From positions 63,014 through 127,013 of the forward strand of contig NSIK01000010.1 of the NCBI GenBank assembly GCA_002737345.1: a DNA stretch of 64,000 nt. Direction: 5' to 3'. Made by a program: the position numbers and the translations under genes. The DNA comes from Nitrospirota bacterium (GTDB lineage: Bacteria > Nitrospirota > Nitrospiria > Nitrospirales > Nitrospiraceae). This document shows positions 18,399-28,887 of this stretch, piece by piece (the first letter of the stretch is position 1; every line of letters begins with the position of its first letter). The notes beneath the pieces were generated by a model, which had not been told where the DNA came from, made no database searches, and was given only the letters and a program-made list of their open reading frames with translations.

Positions 18399-19402
18399 CA
18401 GGGTTTGTTGCTCCTGGCTTGACTCCATCGTTTCGTCTGCCGCTTGGGTCGCACCAGACAACGTTCAAGCCCCTCCAAAAATCGCTGCCACTGTACGTGC
18501 CGACCGATGACGACCACCTTGGCCTGCGATTGCTTCGAGCCGACATACGGGACCATCGACAGGGATCCCATCACCCATTGGACCTCTTGGAGACCCGTTC
18601 GCCCAGCCACCCTCACAAACCCCTTGAACCTCACGACCGATCGCTGATATCGCTTCAGCCACGCTTCGAGCAACTCAGGGTCGAACGCCTTGGTGATCCG
18701 AAAGCTGCCGCTCTGATATCCTGCAGTCGAATCTGTGATCGTACCGTTGGCGATCACAGGGATCCTGGCGGCTGGGGCACTCGTCAGAACCTGTCTCATC
18801 TCCACATCGGCTTGCACGGCCCTGAGTAGACGAACCTTGGGATTCACCGATTTAATCCGCTGCTCGACCAAATCCGCGTGAGTCGCGTTGACCTGATCCA
18901 GCTTGTTGAGGATGACGGTATCGGCACACTGAAGATGCACTTCGGCTGCCGACCAATACGAGCCAAGCTTCATGAACCGCGGTGCATCCACCATCACGAT
19001 AACCGAGGCTAGACGGGCCTGCTTGCCGGTCTGCGGGTCCGCCGCCAGAGCCCGTTCGACTCCCGACACCACTTGCCCAGTATCGGCCAGCCCAGTTGTC
19101 TCAATGAACAGGGGCGCGCCCTTCGACCGTTTGACTAACTGTCCGACTTTGTCGCTGAACTCTCCGGAGAGGTCGCAGCAAATGCAGCCGCTCAACAGCG
19201 ATTGCAGCTCGATGTCGCTCGACCGGGGGTGCTCGTGCAAGATCGCACCATCCACATCGACTTCGCCAAATTCGTTCATCAGCACGGCCGGCTTCACCCC
19301 TCTGTCGAGTTCGTGCGCCAGAGCCCGCTTCAGCAAGGTCGTCTTCCCGCTTCCCAGGAATCCCGCGATGACATAGATCGGAGAGATGCGTGGCGTCGTC
19401 AT
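18398..19402 (-). CDS. CobW/COG0523 GTPase (copy 1)
   Basis: GFLGSGKTTLLKRAL; LLSGCICCDLSGEF; ETTGLADTG; NKLDQV. Confidence 0.9.
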   Translation of the reverse strand: MTTPRISPIYVIAGFLGSGKTTLLKRALAHELDRGVKPAVLMNEFGEVDVDGAILHEHPRSSDIELQSLLSGCICCDLSGEFSDKVGQLVKRSKGAPLFIETTGLADTGQVVSGVERALAADPQTGKQARLASVIVMVDAPRFMKLGSYWSAAEVHLQCADTVILNKLDQVNATHADLVEQRIKSVNPKVRLLRAVQADVEMRQVLTSAPAARIPVIANGTITDSTAGYQSGSFRITKAFDPELLEAWLKRYQRSVVRFKGFVRVAGRTGLQEVQWVMGSLSMVPYVGSKQSQAKVVVIGRHVQWQRFLEGLERCLVRPKRQTKRWSQARSNKP

Positions 19403-19414
19403 ACTGGCTGCTCC

Positions 19415-19693
19415 TCACTCGTCATGGTGGTGATCGATGTCGAGGGCGAGCCCCTCGACATCCGCCCGGCTGATCTCAGCTGCCGATTTGTGAATCTTGT
19501 ACTGCGTGGTCTTGCCGGGCCCTTCGAGCAACGCAATAACCGTCTCGATGGGTGGGCAACCGGGCTCGCGGCATTCCAGTTCAGTAACCATTACCGTAGC
19601 TTCGCCGGACAAGGCCCAAATCTCGCGCGCCCAGCTCTTGATTCGGTCTGACTGTTCCGGATCGATACTGCACCGGCCCCCAAAGAGATTCAT
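19415..19693 (-). CDS. 92-aa conserved-looking hypothetical protein
   Basis: Packed 2 bp from the WD40 gene and 12 bp from cobW; contains CREPGCPPIETVI and C-terminal DIDHHHDE. Confidence 0.75.
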   Translation of the reverse strand: MNLFGGRCSIDPEQSDRIKSWAREIWALSGEATVMVTELECREPGCPPIETVIALLEGPGKTTQYKIHKSAAEISRADVEGLALDIDHHHDE

Positions 19694-19695
19694 CG

Positions 19696-20757
19696 TCAGT
19701 CACCGAGGCCTTCGACAGCAAATAGCGATACCGTCCCGTCGTTGGTCCCGGTCGCAAGCCATGCCCCCTTGGCGCTCCAGGCCACACAAGACAAGCCGCC
19801 ACTTTTGTTGATCTCTTGGCTTAGCATCGGCTTGGTTGTCTGCGGCTCCCAGAGACAGAGCAACCCGTCTTCGCCCGCCGTGGCGAGGACGGACTGGTGT
19901 GGATGACAGGCGATTTCTCGAATCCATCCCAGGTGTCCCTTGAACATTCGACCGCCCGTTCCTTCAAACTTCTTCATGCTCCAACCCACGAGAGCCGGAC
20001 CTGAAGCGGTAAAGAGATTGAGTCCGTCATGGTCGAATAGAACCACGCTCACCTTCATCGGATATCCCGACATATCCCAATTCTTTTCGGAGTCGGTCCG
20101 GAACAAATGGACCGACCCATCGAGATTGCCTGAGGCGAGATACTCCCCGCTCGGACTCACTGCGATAGAGAGGAGCGCCCCATCGTACGGAAAGGATCGC
20201 ACAGGTTTGTCGCTCCCCAACTTCCACAGCCAGGCTCCTCCATAGCAGGCTGACAGCACGCCGCCGCCTCGGGGCATCCACGTCAGCGCTGAAATCGTGG
20301 TCTTATGTGCTGGGACCTCACCTGCCAGCCGGGAACCCGCGTCAGACTCATTGGCCCACAGGCGCAGCATCTTTCCCGCCGAAGCGGCAAGGGTTGCACC
20401 ATCGGGCGACCAGGCGAGGTGTTCGACCCATGTTCCCTCCCCACCCATTTCCAAATGCGCTCGCTCTTCGCCCGTCCCCGCTTGCCAGAGTCTAACGGCT
20501 CCCTCTTGACCGCCGGTGGCCAACTCGTTCCGCTTCGGATGCCAGGCCAGCGTCAGTGCTGATTGGCGATGCCCCACACACTGGCCAGCCTGCTTGAACG
20601 ACGGCACATCCCACATCGCCACCTGCCCCGACGCAGCACACGCGGCCAACGTACTGCCATCGGCTGAAAACCCCACACGATGCACATAGTCGTCAAGACG
20701 GGCATAGCCGACCGGTCTCAGCGCGACTGTCGGTTTGCGTTTCGCTAAACGAGGCAT
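19696..20757 (-). CDS. WD40 repeat protein
   Basis: Repeated units such as [38 protein letters not shown]. Confidence 0.88.
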   Translation of the reverse strand: MPRLAKRKPTVALRPVGYARLDDYVHRVGFSADGSTLAACAASGQVAMWDVPSFKQAGQCVGHRQSALTLAWHPKRNELATGGQEGAVRLWQAGTGEERAHLEMGGEGTWVEHLAWSPDGATLAASAGKMLRLWANESDAGSRLAGEVPAHKTTISALTWMPRGGGVLSACYGGAWLWKLGSDKPVRSFPYDGALLSIAVSPSGEYLASGNLDGSVHLFRTDSEKNWDMSGYPMKVSVVLFDHDGLNLFTASGPALVGWSMKKFEGTGGRMFKGHLGWIREIACHPHQSVLATAGEDGLLCLWEPQTTKPMLSQEINKSGGLSCVAWSAKGAWLATGTNDGTVSLFAVEGLGD

Positions 20758-21728
20758 GACCGAAACCCCTTCGTCAGCGCGGCCCGGTCGAGATCCTTGC
20801 CGATAAAAACCAGCTGATTGTTGCGTGTTTCACCGGCTTTCCATGCCCGATCGGCCTTGCCGTCGAACAGCATATGGACACCTTGAAATACGAAGCGGTG
20901 CTCGCGGCCCTGTACGTTCAGAATGCCTTTCATCCGATAGATCTTCGTACCCATGGTAGACAGGACTTCCTGAAACCAGTCGTTCACCTTGACTTCATCG
21001 ACCACACCGTCTTCGACCAGCGCCACGGAGAACACGCTAGGATCGTGCTGATGCGTGTCTTCGCCGAGGAAATTGGGATCAATGTCCAACTTGCGACTCA
21101 GATCGAACGCGCCGATGTTCAACAGCCGGTTGATTTCTATCTGTGCATCCTTCGTCCGATGAATCTTGGCCATCACATTGATAGCTCGAACACGGGCTTC
21201 GAGTTTGTCCACGTTACTCGGATGAACCAGGTCGATCTTGTTCAATAAGATCACGTCGGCAAAGGCGATCTGCTCCTTGGCCTCTGGACTCGTGTCGAGG
21301 TGCTCCCAGATGTGTTTTGAGTCGACGACGGTCACAATTCCGTCCAACAACAGCCTCCGCTTCATCTCGTCGTCGACAAAGAAGGTCTGTGCGACCGGCG
21401 CCGGATCAGCCAACCCGGTCGTTTCAATCACCATGTAGTCGAAGCGGTCTTTGCGCTTGAGCAAATTGCCGATGATGCGGATCAAGTCCCCGCGGACGGT
21501 GCAGCAGATGCACCCGTTGTTCATCTCGAAGATTTCCTCATCAGCGCCAATGACAAGTTGGTTATCGATCCCCACCTCGCCGAATTCATTGACGATGACG
21601 GCCACCCGTTTGCCGTGCTCCGTCGTCAAGATGCGATTGAGCAGGGTCGTCTTTCCCGCTCCTAAAAACCCGGTGAGAACCGTCACCGGCACCAGAGCCA
21701 TCACGTCTGTAGCCATATCGCCCTCCAT
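20745..21728 (-). CDS. CobW/COG0523 GTPase (copy 2)
   Basis: [48 protein letters not shown]. Confidence 0.92.
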   Translation of the reverse strand: MEGDMATDVMALVPVTVLTGFLGAGKTTLLNRILTTEHGKRVAVIVNEFGEVGIDNQLVIGADEEIFEMNNGCICCTVRGDLIRIIGNLLKRKDRFDYMVIETTGLADPAPVAQTFFVDDEMKRRLLLDGIVTVVDSKHIWEHLDTSPEAKEQIAFADVILLNKIDLVHPSNVDKLEARVRAINVMAKIHRTKDAQIEINRLLNIGAFDLSRKLDIDPNFLGEDTHQHDPSVFSVALVEDGVVDEVKVNDWFQEVLSTMGTKIYRMKGILNVQGREHRFVFQGVHMLFDGKADRAWKAGETRNNQLVFIGKDLDRAALTKGFRSCLV

Positions 21729-21917
21729 TGGTAAATCGACACAATGCCATGCCGCCGCGCCACACCTTCTGCAGGAGAAGATTGGGAGCTGTTCTCCATG
21801 ACGGCGAATAGCCCAACCCCTTAAGTGCCTGCCCTACAGGAGGCGCGAGCAGACAGCGAACCGATCTTCCCCTGCACAGGGTGCAGAAGAGCGATCAGCG
21901 GCAAGGAGGTGAACAGG

Positions 21918-22217
21918 TTAGATGAGTGTAGGAGGACCGCGGACGTGGTCGTGCGTGAAATAAACAGCAACAAGCAGTGTGGTGAAAACTCTGAGGGAGG
22001 AAAGTCCCGCGTGAAGCGGCAACACGAGAGGCGCGACAGAATGGACCCCTGCGCTCGTGGCATGGTCCAACCAAGAACAGACATCCTGGTCTGAGTGTTC
22101 GTGGGACGAACCGGCAGCGAAGGCATGGCCGAGCAGCAGCGGCTGGAGCGTCAGTACCAGCAACACATAGGTGACAATGAGCCCCCAGCGAGCTCCCCAT
22201 ATGACATGCTGCTTCAT
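21918..22217 (-). CDS. Small membrane protein translationally coupled to the Fur/Zur regulator
   Basis: MKQHVIWGARWGLIVTYVLLVLTLQPLLLGHAFAAGSSHEHSDQDVCSW...; ATGA overlap with the upstream stop. Confidence 0.6.
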   Translation of the reverse strand: MKQHVIWGARWGLIVTYVLLVLTLQPLLLGHAFAAGSSHEHSDQDVCSWLDHATSAGVHSVAPLVLPLHAGLSSLRVFTTLLVAVYFTHDHVRGPPTLI

Positions 22218-22630
22218 CGACATTGCGGGCACCAACCCACAAACTCTAGGGCGTGGCCTTCAATCGCAAATTTCGTTTGCCGCTCGACGAGGTCGGTCAA
22301 CTTCTTGATGGGGCACAACAGTAAATCGACGATGAGACCGCATCCGCGGCATTGAATGTGGTGATGGTGCTCTCGGCCATGGCACACTTCATAGCGCATC
22401 TGTCCTTCATGGAGCCCAACCGGATTGACCAATCCCAGCTCTTGGAGCATGGCAAGGTTCCGATAGACCGTCACCAGATCGATGGCATGACGCCCTTTCC
22501 GGAGACGCGCATAAACCTCAGCCGCCGTAATGGGCAACGGGCTACTCTCAAGAATCTCCAAGAGCGCCTTCCTGGGCTTGGTGAGCTTCTTCCCAGCAGT
22601 TTTCAGACTTTCTAGAATGGACTCGACCAT
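22214..22630 (-). CDS. zur: Fur-family transcriptional regulator, probably Zur
   Basis: KLTKPRKALLEILESSPLPITAAEVYARL...DLVTVYRNLAMLQELGLV...HHHHIQCRGCGLIVDL; context of ZIP and COG0523. Confidence 0.8.
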   Translation of the reverse strand: MVESILESLKTAGKKLTKPRKALLEILESSPLPITAAEVYARLRKGRHAIDLVTVYRNLAMLQELGLVNPVGLHEGQMRYEVCHGREHHHHIQCRGCGLIVDLLLCPIKKLTDLVERQTKFAIEGHALEFVGWCPQCR

Positions 22631-22801
22631 TAGCTACTTCCTAATTGCAACTGAGCTGCATTTAGCACGCTAACGAAACTTCTGTCAAGCTGGTGCGGGA
22701 CAGCTGGTACAGGACATGGTGTGGATAGCGCATCATCTGTCCGGTTTAGGGTGCGCCCTCAGGGGAGGGCCACTCTGACACGGGCGACCATGCCACAGGA
22801 G

Positions 22802-22890
22802 GTGAGACAGATGCGGCTTGAGGCGCTGTACGAGCGGCGACAACGGCGGACACTCACGATGGCGAAGGCCGCGGAGATCTTAGCCCGCAT
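22802..22890 (+). mobile_element. Transposase N-terminal stub
   Basis: EVRQMRLEALYERRQRRTLTMAKAAEILA resembles the start of ISNCY-type helix-turn-helix transposases; truncated. Confidence 0.5.
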
Positions 22891-22895
22891 TACTC

Positions 22896-23200
22896 ATGAG
22901 CCCTTCTGCTGCAATCGCAGATTCACTGCTACGACAAGCCTTCGGCGGGCTCCTGCATCCGAACAACCTCCGCGATCGGATCTTTTACGGGCTCCTCAAA
23001 AAGGCGGGGCTCCATCAGGTGCGATTCCACGATCTGCGGCACAGCTACGCCAGCTTGCTCCTTCAGCAGGGAAAAGCCCCGTGTATGTGAAGGAACAGCT
23101 GGGGCATTCCTCGATCCAGATTACGGTGGATTGTTACGGGCATCTGATTCCAGGGGGGAATAAACAGGCCGTGGATCGGCTCGACACCCCTCTCGCGCAG
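22896..23200 (+). pseudogene. Frameshifted tyrosine recombinase (phage-type integrase) C-terminal remnant
   Basis: LHPNNLRDRIFYGLLKKAGLHQVRFHDLRHSYASLLLQQGK, then in another frame SPVYVKEQLGHSSIQITVDCYGHLIPG; break in the gggaaaagcccc run near 23072-23075. Confidence 0.85.
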
Positions 23201-23307
23201 TCGGCTTTTCATGCCGAATCCGCAACCCCCGCGCAACCAAGCAGCGACATGGAATGGCTGCGTAAGCGAGAGGCCTTAGTAGATCAAGCAGTTATCGAGA
23301 GAAGGTA

Positions 23308-23385
23308 TGGGGTGAGTGACGGGTTTCGAACCCGCGACCTCCGGATCCACAATCCGGCGCTCTAACCAACTGAGCTACACCCACC
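23308..23385 (-). tRNA. tRNA-His(GTG) with encoded G-1 and CCA
   Basis: GGTGGGTGTAGCTCAGTTGGTTAGAGCGCCGGATTGTGGATCCGGAGGTCGCGGGTTCGAAACCCGTCACTCACCCCA; anticodon loop TTGTGGA. Confidence 0.97.
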
Positions 23386-23474
23386 ATACGCGGGAGACTA
23401 AGAAACGGATCTCGATGGCAGAGGGGCGATTCTAACAAAGGGGGAAGGAGACCCGCAACTCGCTGTCCGGCTCT

Positions 23475-24188
23475 TCAGCCCCGTGCGTCGAAGGCCGCCT
23501 GCATTTCTGCAAGAATGGCGGCGGCGGCAGCGGCAGGATCCGAGGCGTCTCTGATGGGCCGGCCAATCACCAAATAGTCGGCACCAGCGGAAATTGCCTG
23601 GGTCGGCGTGGTCGCCCTGGCATGGTCATCGACCCCCTTGCCGGCCGGACGCACGCCTGGCGTTACGATCAGAAAGCGGGGACCGACCTTGGGACGGAGG
23701 ATCCCAGGCTCTTCACCTGAGGCCACGACCCCGTCGCAGCCCACTTCTGATGCCAAGAGGGCTCGCGCCGCAACCAGGTCCTGCACACTCCGCTGGATGC
23801 CCATCTCACGGAGGTCGTGGCTGTCAAAATTGGTCAAGACCGTCACCGCCAACAATTTCAACGAGGAGGCACCACGGCCTTGAACGGCTGCGGCCAGCGC
23901 CTTCCGGTTCGCATGAATCGTCAAAAACTCCACGCCCATCGACGCAACCAGCGCCGTAGCCCGGCGCACCGTTTCTTCGATATCGAGGAACTTCAAATCC
24001 AGGAACACCCGCTTCCCTCGGGCGATCAGCCGTTGAACCATCTCCGGCCCTGCGGCGGTGTAGAGCTCGAGTCCGACCTTCACGAACACGATCTGATCCC
24101 CTGCGCGATCGAGCAACCGGTCTGCTTCGTCGCGGGTGGGAACATCCAAGGCCAGGATTAGACGGTCACGGGCAATGATGGTTGACAC
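23475..24188 (-). CDS. pyrF: Orotidine 5'-phosphate decarboxylase
   Basis: LILALDVPTRDEAD; FLDLKFLDIEETV; VTPGVRPAGKGVDDHAR; YLVIGRPI. Confidence 0.93.
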   Translation of the reverse strand: MSTIIARDRLILALDVPTRDEADRLLDRAGDQIVFVKVGLELYTAAGPEMVQRLIARGKRVFLDLKFLDIEETVRRATALVASMGVEFLTIHANRKALAAAVQGRGASSLKLLAVTVLTNFDSHDLREMGIQRSVQDLVAARALLASEVGCDGVVASGEEPGILRPKVGPRFLIVTPGVRPAGKGVDDHARATTPTQAISAGADYLVIGRPIRDASDPAAAAAAILAEMQAAFDARG

Positions 24189-24288
24189 AGGCTTGTCCTT
24201 TTCAAGAATGACGGCAGAATGGCTTACCTTGACGCTTCATAAAGCCGCATGGTACAAATGCGCTTCTTTTCTACAAGAGGAGTTTACT

Positions 24289-24564
24289 ATGCCGGTTGTA
24301 CATAAATCGACAATTCGCCGAGCCCGCCAGTCCGTGAAGCGGCATGACCGTAACCGTGCCACGCTGGGCGCCCTCAAGACCCTCGTCAAGAAAGTCCAGG
24401 CGGCCGTGGCCGAGAAGAAGGTCGAGGATGCGACGGTGTCCTTGCGTCTCGCCACGTCGGCCCTCAGCAAAGCCGTGACGAAGGGTGTGATAAAGCCCAA
24501 CACGGCCTCGCGCCGGGTAGCTCGCCTCACGCTCCACGTCAACTCCTTGTCTGCCTCACGCTAA
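24289..24564 (+). CDS. rpsT: 30S ribosomal protein S20
   Basis: MPVVHKSTIRRARQSVKRHDRNRATLGALKTLVKKVQAAV. Confidence 0.9.
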   Translation: MPVVHKSTIRRARQSVKRHDRNRATLGALKTLVKKVQAAVAEKKVEDATVSLRLATSALSKAVTKGVIKPNTASRRVARLTLHVNSLSASR

Positions 24565-25651
24565 TCGTTCGCACGTTCGAAATCGTTCTCGCTTTCACCG
24601 GTTGCGGCGCCTCGGCGCCTCGACTTGGTGAGGGTGGACGTGCCTGACCCTGCGCGCGATCGCACAACCGCAACAACAGCCACTCAAGAATTCTCGCGGG
24701 ACGTCCCCCGCTTCCACCCTTCAATTTGGCATCAGCGTCTACGAGCAGCCCCAGTGCCTCCTGCAGATGGGCGTCGGGAAACTGATCGAGGAACGCACGC
24801 ACTTTGGATGGGTCCATCCGCAAGGTCCTGGCTGCTTCCCCCTCGCGGCCTCCCTGCCGTGCGATTTCCTTGACCTTCCAGAGTCTCCGATATTGCCAGG
24901 CCAGCGACCCGAGGATTCGCAGCGGTGCCTCCCCCGCCTCTAGATTCCTGGCCAGGATCGCCAATACCCGTCCTCGATTTCTCACCCCAATCGCCAAAGT
25001 CAAATCGAATACTGAGGCGCCCGGCTCTGTTCCCCGCAAGATCGCCACATCGGCGGCAGTGACTGCCACGCCTGGCGAGACGTAGGCGGCTAACTTTTCC
25101 AATTCACGACGGACCGAATAGAGCGAGCCGCCGCAGCCCTCTTGCAACAACTCAATGGCTTCGTTGTTGAGCCGGATCCCGACCCGCTCCGCATCCTGTT
25201 TCAGCCAGGGAAGCCATTGCACCTCTCTAAGGGGAGCACAATCGACCGTCACCGCGGACTTCGTGAGCGCCTGAGTGAATTTCAGCCGTCCATCGAGTTT
25301 CGGCGCGAGAAAAACTACGGTTGTGGAATCGTTCGGATTTTTCAAATAGGAAAGGATCGCCTCACATTCCTTCGCCGGCAATTTATCGGCCGCTTTCACC
25401 ACCACCACTCGTCTGGGAGCAAACACCGCCACTTCCAAGGCGCAAGTGACGATCTCCGACCCGCTCACGTCATCACCATAAAGCAGATTGCAATTGAAAT
25501 CGCTTTCGCCTTCCCCCAATAACGCAGTCTTCAGCGCCGCCAGAGCCATGTCGCGCAACAAATCTTCCTCGCCTGCAAACAGGTACAGCGGCGCGACCGT
25601 GCCTTGAGCAAGTTGCGCGGTAAGTTGTGCGGGAGAGATAGCTGAAGCCAT
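24539..25651 (-). CDS. holA: DNA polymerase III subunit delta
   Basis: APLYLFAGEEDLLRDMAL...VVVKAADKLPAKECEAILSYLKNP; HolA architecture. Confidence 0.85.
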   Translation of the reverse strand: MASAISPAQLTAQLAQGTVAPLYLFAGEEDLLRDMALAALKTALLGEGESDFNCNLLYGDDVSGSEIVTCALEVAVFAPRRVVVVKAADKLPAKECEAILSYLKNPNDSTTVVFLAPKLDGRLKFTQALTKSAVTVDCAPLREVQWLPWLKQDAERVGIRLNNEAIELLQEGCGGSLYSVRRELEKLAAYVSPGVAVTAADVAILRGTEPGASVFDLTLAIGVRNRGRVLAILARNLEAGEAPLRILGSLAWQYRRLWKVKEIARQGGREGEAARTLRMDPSKVRAFLDQFPDAHLQEALGLLVDADAKLKGGSGGRPARILEWLLLRLCDRAQGQARPPSPSRGAEAPQPVKARTISNVRTISVRQTRS

Positions 25652-25665
25652 GATCGCGATCCGAT

Positions 25666-26304
25666 TTATTTGACGGTTGTCTCCGTAGTGCTCTCCGCCG
25701 GCTTCACGGTCGGCTTTTCCAGCTGCCCCGACTCTAACTGGAGCAAAAAGCGGGAAGCTAGATCTGCCGCGATGAAACGGCCTGCCTGCTCCACGGCCCG
25801 GTTCTGCAGGACGCGGTTGAACTGCAAATCCGGCGTGATATAGAACTCCGAAGAGCCCTTCGCCGTTTGCGTCCACACGACACGTTTCGTCCTGGCCTCC
25901 GTCACCGTGACCGACATCGTCACCTCGGCGCGGCTTTCCAAAGTGGTGGTCATGCTGAAACTGAGGGATGGAATGCCGACCCCGAGAATTTGCCCGGACA
26001 ATACAAGATCGGCCGCCTCAGTATCCGGCACGACCTGCGCCCCGCTGCCGGAGGAAAACTCGTGACGCAGATAGTTGGTGAAGCGCGCCTCCAGGTTGGG
26101 CTCGAAACTCTTATTCTCCAAGGTCCTCACCACCAGCCTCGGCGGCGGGACCGTAGACGCAGGCGCTGCTGCGCTCCCGATGGTGGGCCCGGCTCCCTCT
26201 ACACGGAATTGATAGCCGCAGCCGGCGAGCGTTGCGAGCAGGACAAGACTGGCAGGGAAAACGAAACAGGCACGCGCGCCTCTAGTTTTCAATGGGTCTC
26301 GCAT
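25666..26304 (-). CDS. lptE: LPS assembly lipoprotein LptE-like
   Basis: Lipobox LAGCGYQFR; upstream of holA as is common. Confidence 0.75.
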   Translation of the reverse strand: MRDPLKTRGARACFVFPASLVLLATLAGCGYQFRVEGAGPTIGSAAAPASTVPPPRLVVRTLENKSFEPNLEARFTNYLRHEFSSGSGAQVVPDTEAADLVLSGQILGVGIPSLSFSMTTTLESRAEVTMSVTVTEARTKRVVWTQTAKGSSEFYITPDLQFNRVLQNRAVEQAGRFIAADLASRFLLQLESGQLEKPTVKPAESTTETTVK

Positions 26305-26335
26305 ATCTCGCCTTTCTCGCCACCCACGGCGACAT

Positions 26336-28771
26336 TCATACGACGAAGTTCATCAGCTTTTTCTCGACATACACGATCTTCTTCGGCTCCTGCCCCTGCA
26401 ACCACTCCGCGACCTGCACACGAGCCAGTCCCTCGACCTGCTCGCGAGTGGCATCGGTTCCCACCTCAAGTTTAGCGCGCAACTTTCCGTTCACCTGGAT
26501 CGGAATAGTCAACCGGTCGCTCACGGTCATGGCCGGATCGAAGATCGGCCAGGGCTGCTGAGACACGCTCGGCTTGTGCCCCAGCACCACCCACAATTCT
26601 TCCGCCAAATGAGGCGCGAAGGGGGCCAGCAGCAGCACAAAGGGGGCGAGCAGGGCCCGTGAACGAAGCTCGGTCTTCGTCATCTCGTTGGTAAAGATCA
26701 TCATCTGGGCGATCGCAGTATTGAACCGCAACCCTTCGATATCCTCGGTCACTTTCTTGATCGTCTGGTGGAGCAACCGCTGCTGTTCGAGCGTGGGAAC
26801 ATTCCCTACCACGGCATTCGACAGATGGCCTTCGTCGGTCACCATCAGCCGCCAGGACCGTTCGAGAAACCGCGTGACCCCTTCCACGCCTCGCGTGCTC
26901 CAGGGCTTCACGGCCTCCAGCGGGCCCATGAACATTTCATAGAGCCGCACCGCATCGGCCCCGAACTGGTCCATAATCTCGTCGGGATTAACGACGTTGC
27001 CGCGGGACTTCGACATCTTCTGATTGTCTTCCCCCAGCACAATCCCCTGGTGCACCAACTTTTTGAACGGCTCCGGGGTACTGATCGCCCCGATATCGTA
27101 CAAAACTTTGTGCCAAAAGCGCGCGTAGAGCAGATGCAGCACAGCATGTTCGCTGCCGCCGATGTAGAGGTCCACCGGCATCCAATACCGCTCCAATTCC
27201 GGATCGACGAGCTGCTGCTGGTTCTTCGGATCGATAAACCGCAGATAGTACCAACAGGAACCAGCCCACTGGGGCATCGTATTGGTCTCGCGGCGCGCCG
27301 CTACGCCGCTGGTCGGGTCGGTAGTCGTCAGCCAATCGGTGAGATTCGCCAGCGGGCTTTCGCCGTTCCCAGACGGTTTGAAGTTATTGGTCTCCGGCAA
27401 GAGCAGCGGCAGCTGCTCTTCTGGAATCGGAAGGGCCTGGCCATCCACCCACACAATGGGAAAGGGCTCGCCCCAATAACGCTGGCGGGCAAAAAGCCAG
27501 TCCCGCAACTTATAGTTCACGGCCTTACGGCCCTTACCCTGCGATTCTAAATGGGCCGTGATTTTCGGAATCGCATCCCCAGGCGTTAGTCCATCGATCG
27601 AAAATTTTTTATCCGGCGTGGTGGAATTGACGACCATGCCCTTGTCGGAGGAAACAAAAGCTTCCTGCGCGACCTGGCCGCCCGCGATCACTTCACGGAT
27701 CGGCAAGTCGTAGGTCTTTGCAAAGGCCCAATCTCGCTCATCATGCGCCGGCACAGCCATAATGGCCCCGGTCCCATAGCCCATCAAGACATAGTCGGCA
27801 ATCCAAATAGGCAGCCGCTCACCGTTCACCGGATTCACCGCATAGCCCCCGGTGAAGACCCCGGTCTTCTCCTTGTCGAGTTCCTGCCGTTGGAGATCGC
27901 TCTTTCTGGCAGCAGCCTCGCGATAGGCTGTGACATCCACACGGCGGTCAGCCGCCGTGACGACCTCCACGAGTGGATGCTCCGGAGACAACACCATATA
28001 CGTCGCGCCGAACAGGGTATCGGGCCTCGTGGTAAAGATCCGGACTGTGCCAGGGCAGCCGGCCAAATCGAATTCGACTTCCGCTCCGACCGATCGGCCG
28101 ATCCAGTTCTTCTGCATCTCCAAGGTGCTGGGCGGCCATTCGACCAGCTTCAAATCTTCGAGGAGCCGGTCTGCATAGGCCGTAATCTTGAGGACCCATT
28201 GGCGCATCGGCTTCCGCACCACACCGAACCCGCCGACCTCGCTTTTTCCGTCGATAATTTCTTCGTTGGCCAGCACCGTCCCCAGGGCAGGACACCAGTT
28301 CACCGGCACCTCCGCCACGTAGGCCAACCCCCGCTCGAACAGTTTCAAAAAGATCCACTGAGTCCAGCGATAATAGTCCGGGTCGATCGTGCTGACCTCC
28401 CGTTCCCAGTCATAGGACAGACCGACGCGTTTCATCTGGCGTTTGAACGTGGCAATGTTCTGGGCTGTCGTGACGACCGGATGAATGCCGGTCTTCACCG
28501 CATACTGTTCGGCCGGGAGCCCAAACGCGTCCCACCCCATCGGATGGAGCACATTAAACCCCCTCATGCGCTTGTAACGGGAGACGATGTCCGTAGCCGT
28601 ATAGCCTTCGAGGTGGCCGACGTGGAGGCCAGATCCGGAGGGATAGGGAAACATGTCCAAACAGTAGAATTTTGGCTTGGCTCTGTCGTCAGCCACCCGG
28701 AAGGTCCGGTGCTCCTCCCAATAGGCCTGCCACTTCACTTCCAGGGCGTGATGATCGTAGGTTTTGCTCAT
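26336..28771 (-). CDS. leuS: Leucyl-tRNA synthetase
   Basis: [23 protein letters not shown] (HIGH region) and KMSKSRGN. Confidence 0.97.
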   Translation of the reverse strand: MSKTYDHHALEVKWQAYWEEHRTFRVADDRAKPKFYCLDMFPYPSGSGLHVGHLEGYTATDIVSRYKRMRGFNVLHPMGWDAFGLPAEQYAVKTGIHPVVTTAQNIATFKRQMKRVGLSYDWEREVSTIDPDYYRWTQWIFLKLFERGLAYVAEVPVNWCPALGTVLANEEIIDGKSEVGGFGVVRKPMRQWVLKITAYADRLLEDLKLVEWPPSTLEMQKNWIGRSVGAEVEFDLAGCPGTVRIFTTRPDTLFGATYMVLSPEHPLVEVVTAADRRVDVTAYREAAARKSDLQRQELDKEKTGVFTGGYAVNPVNGERLPIWIADYVLMGYGTGAIMAVPAHDERDWAFAKTYDLPIREVIAGGQVAQEAFVSSDKGMVVNSTTPDKKFSIDGLTPGDAIPKITAHLESQGKGRKAVNYKLRDWLFARQRYWGEPFPIVWVDGQALPIPEEQLPLLLPETNNFKPSGNGESPLANLTDWLTTTDPTSGVAARRETNTMPQWAGSCWYYLRFIDPKNQQQLVDPELERYWMPVDLYIGGSEHAVLHLLYARFWHKVLYDIGAISTPEPFKKLVHQGIVLGEDNQKMSKSRGNVVNPDEIMDQFGADAVRLYEMFMGPLEAVKPWSTRGVEGVTRFLERSWRLMVTDEGHLSNAVVGNVPTLEQQRLLHQTIKKVTEDIEGLRFNTAIAQMMIFTNEMTKTELRSRALLAPFVLLLAPFAPHLAEELWVVLGHKPSVSQQPWPIFDPAMTVSDRLTIPIQVNGKLRAKLEVGTDATREQVEGLARVQVAEWLQGQEPKKIVYVEKKLMNFVV

Positions 28772-28887
28772 ACCATGCTATATCGCGGAGAGATAGAAAA
28801 AGAGGAAGGACTCTAGCACAGACCCCTGGGGGTCACAAGATTCGCTACGCCCATCGGAACGCTCGGTTTGCTATACTGCGGCTTCTG

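Noticed and set aside
27743-28816. 357-aa plus-strand ORF opposite leuS
   Set aside because: Antisense shadow of leuS; composition typical of mirrored codons
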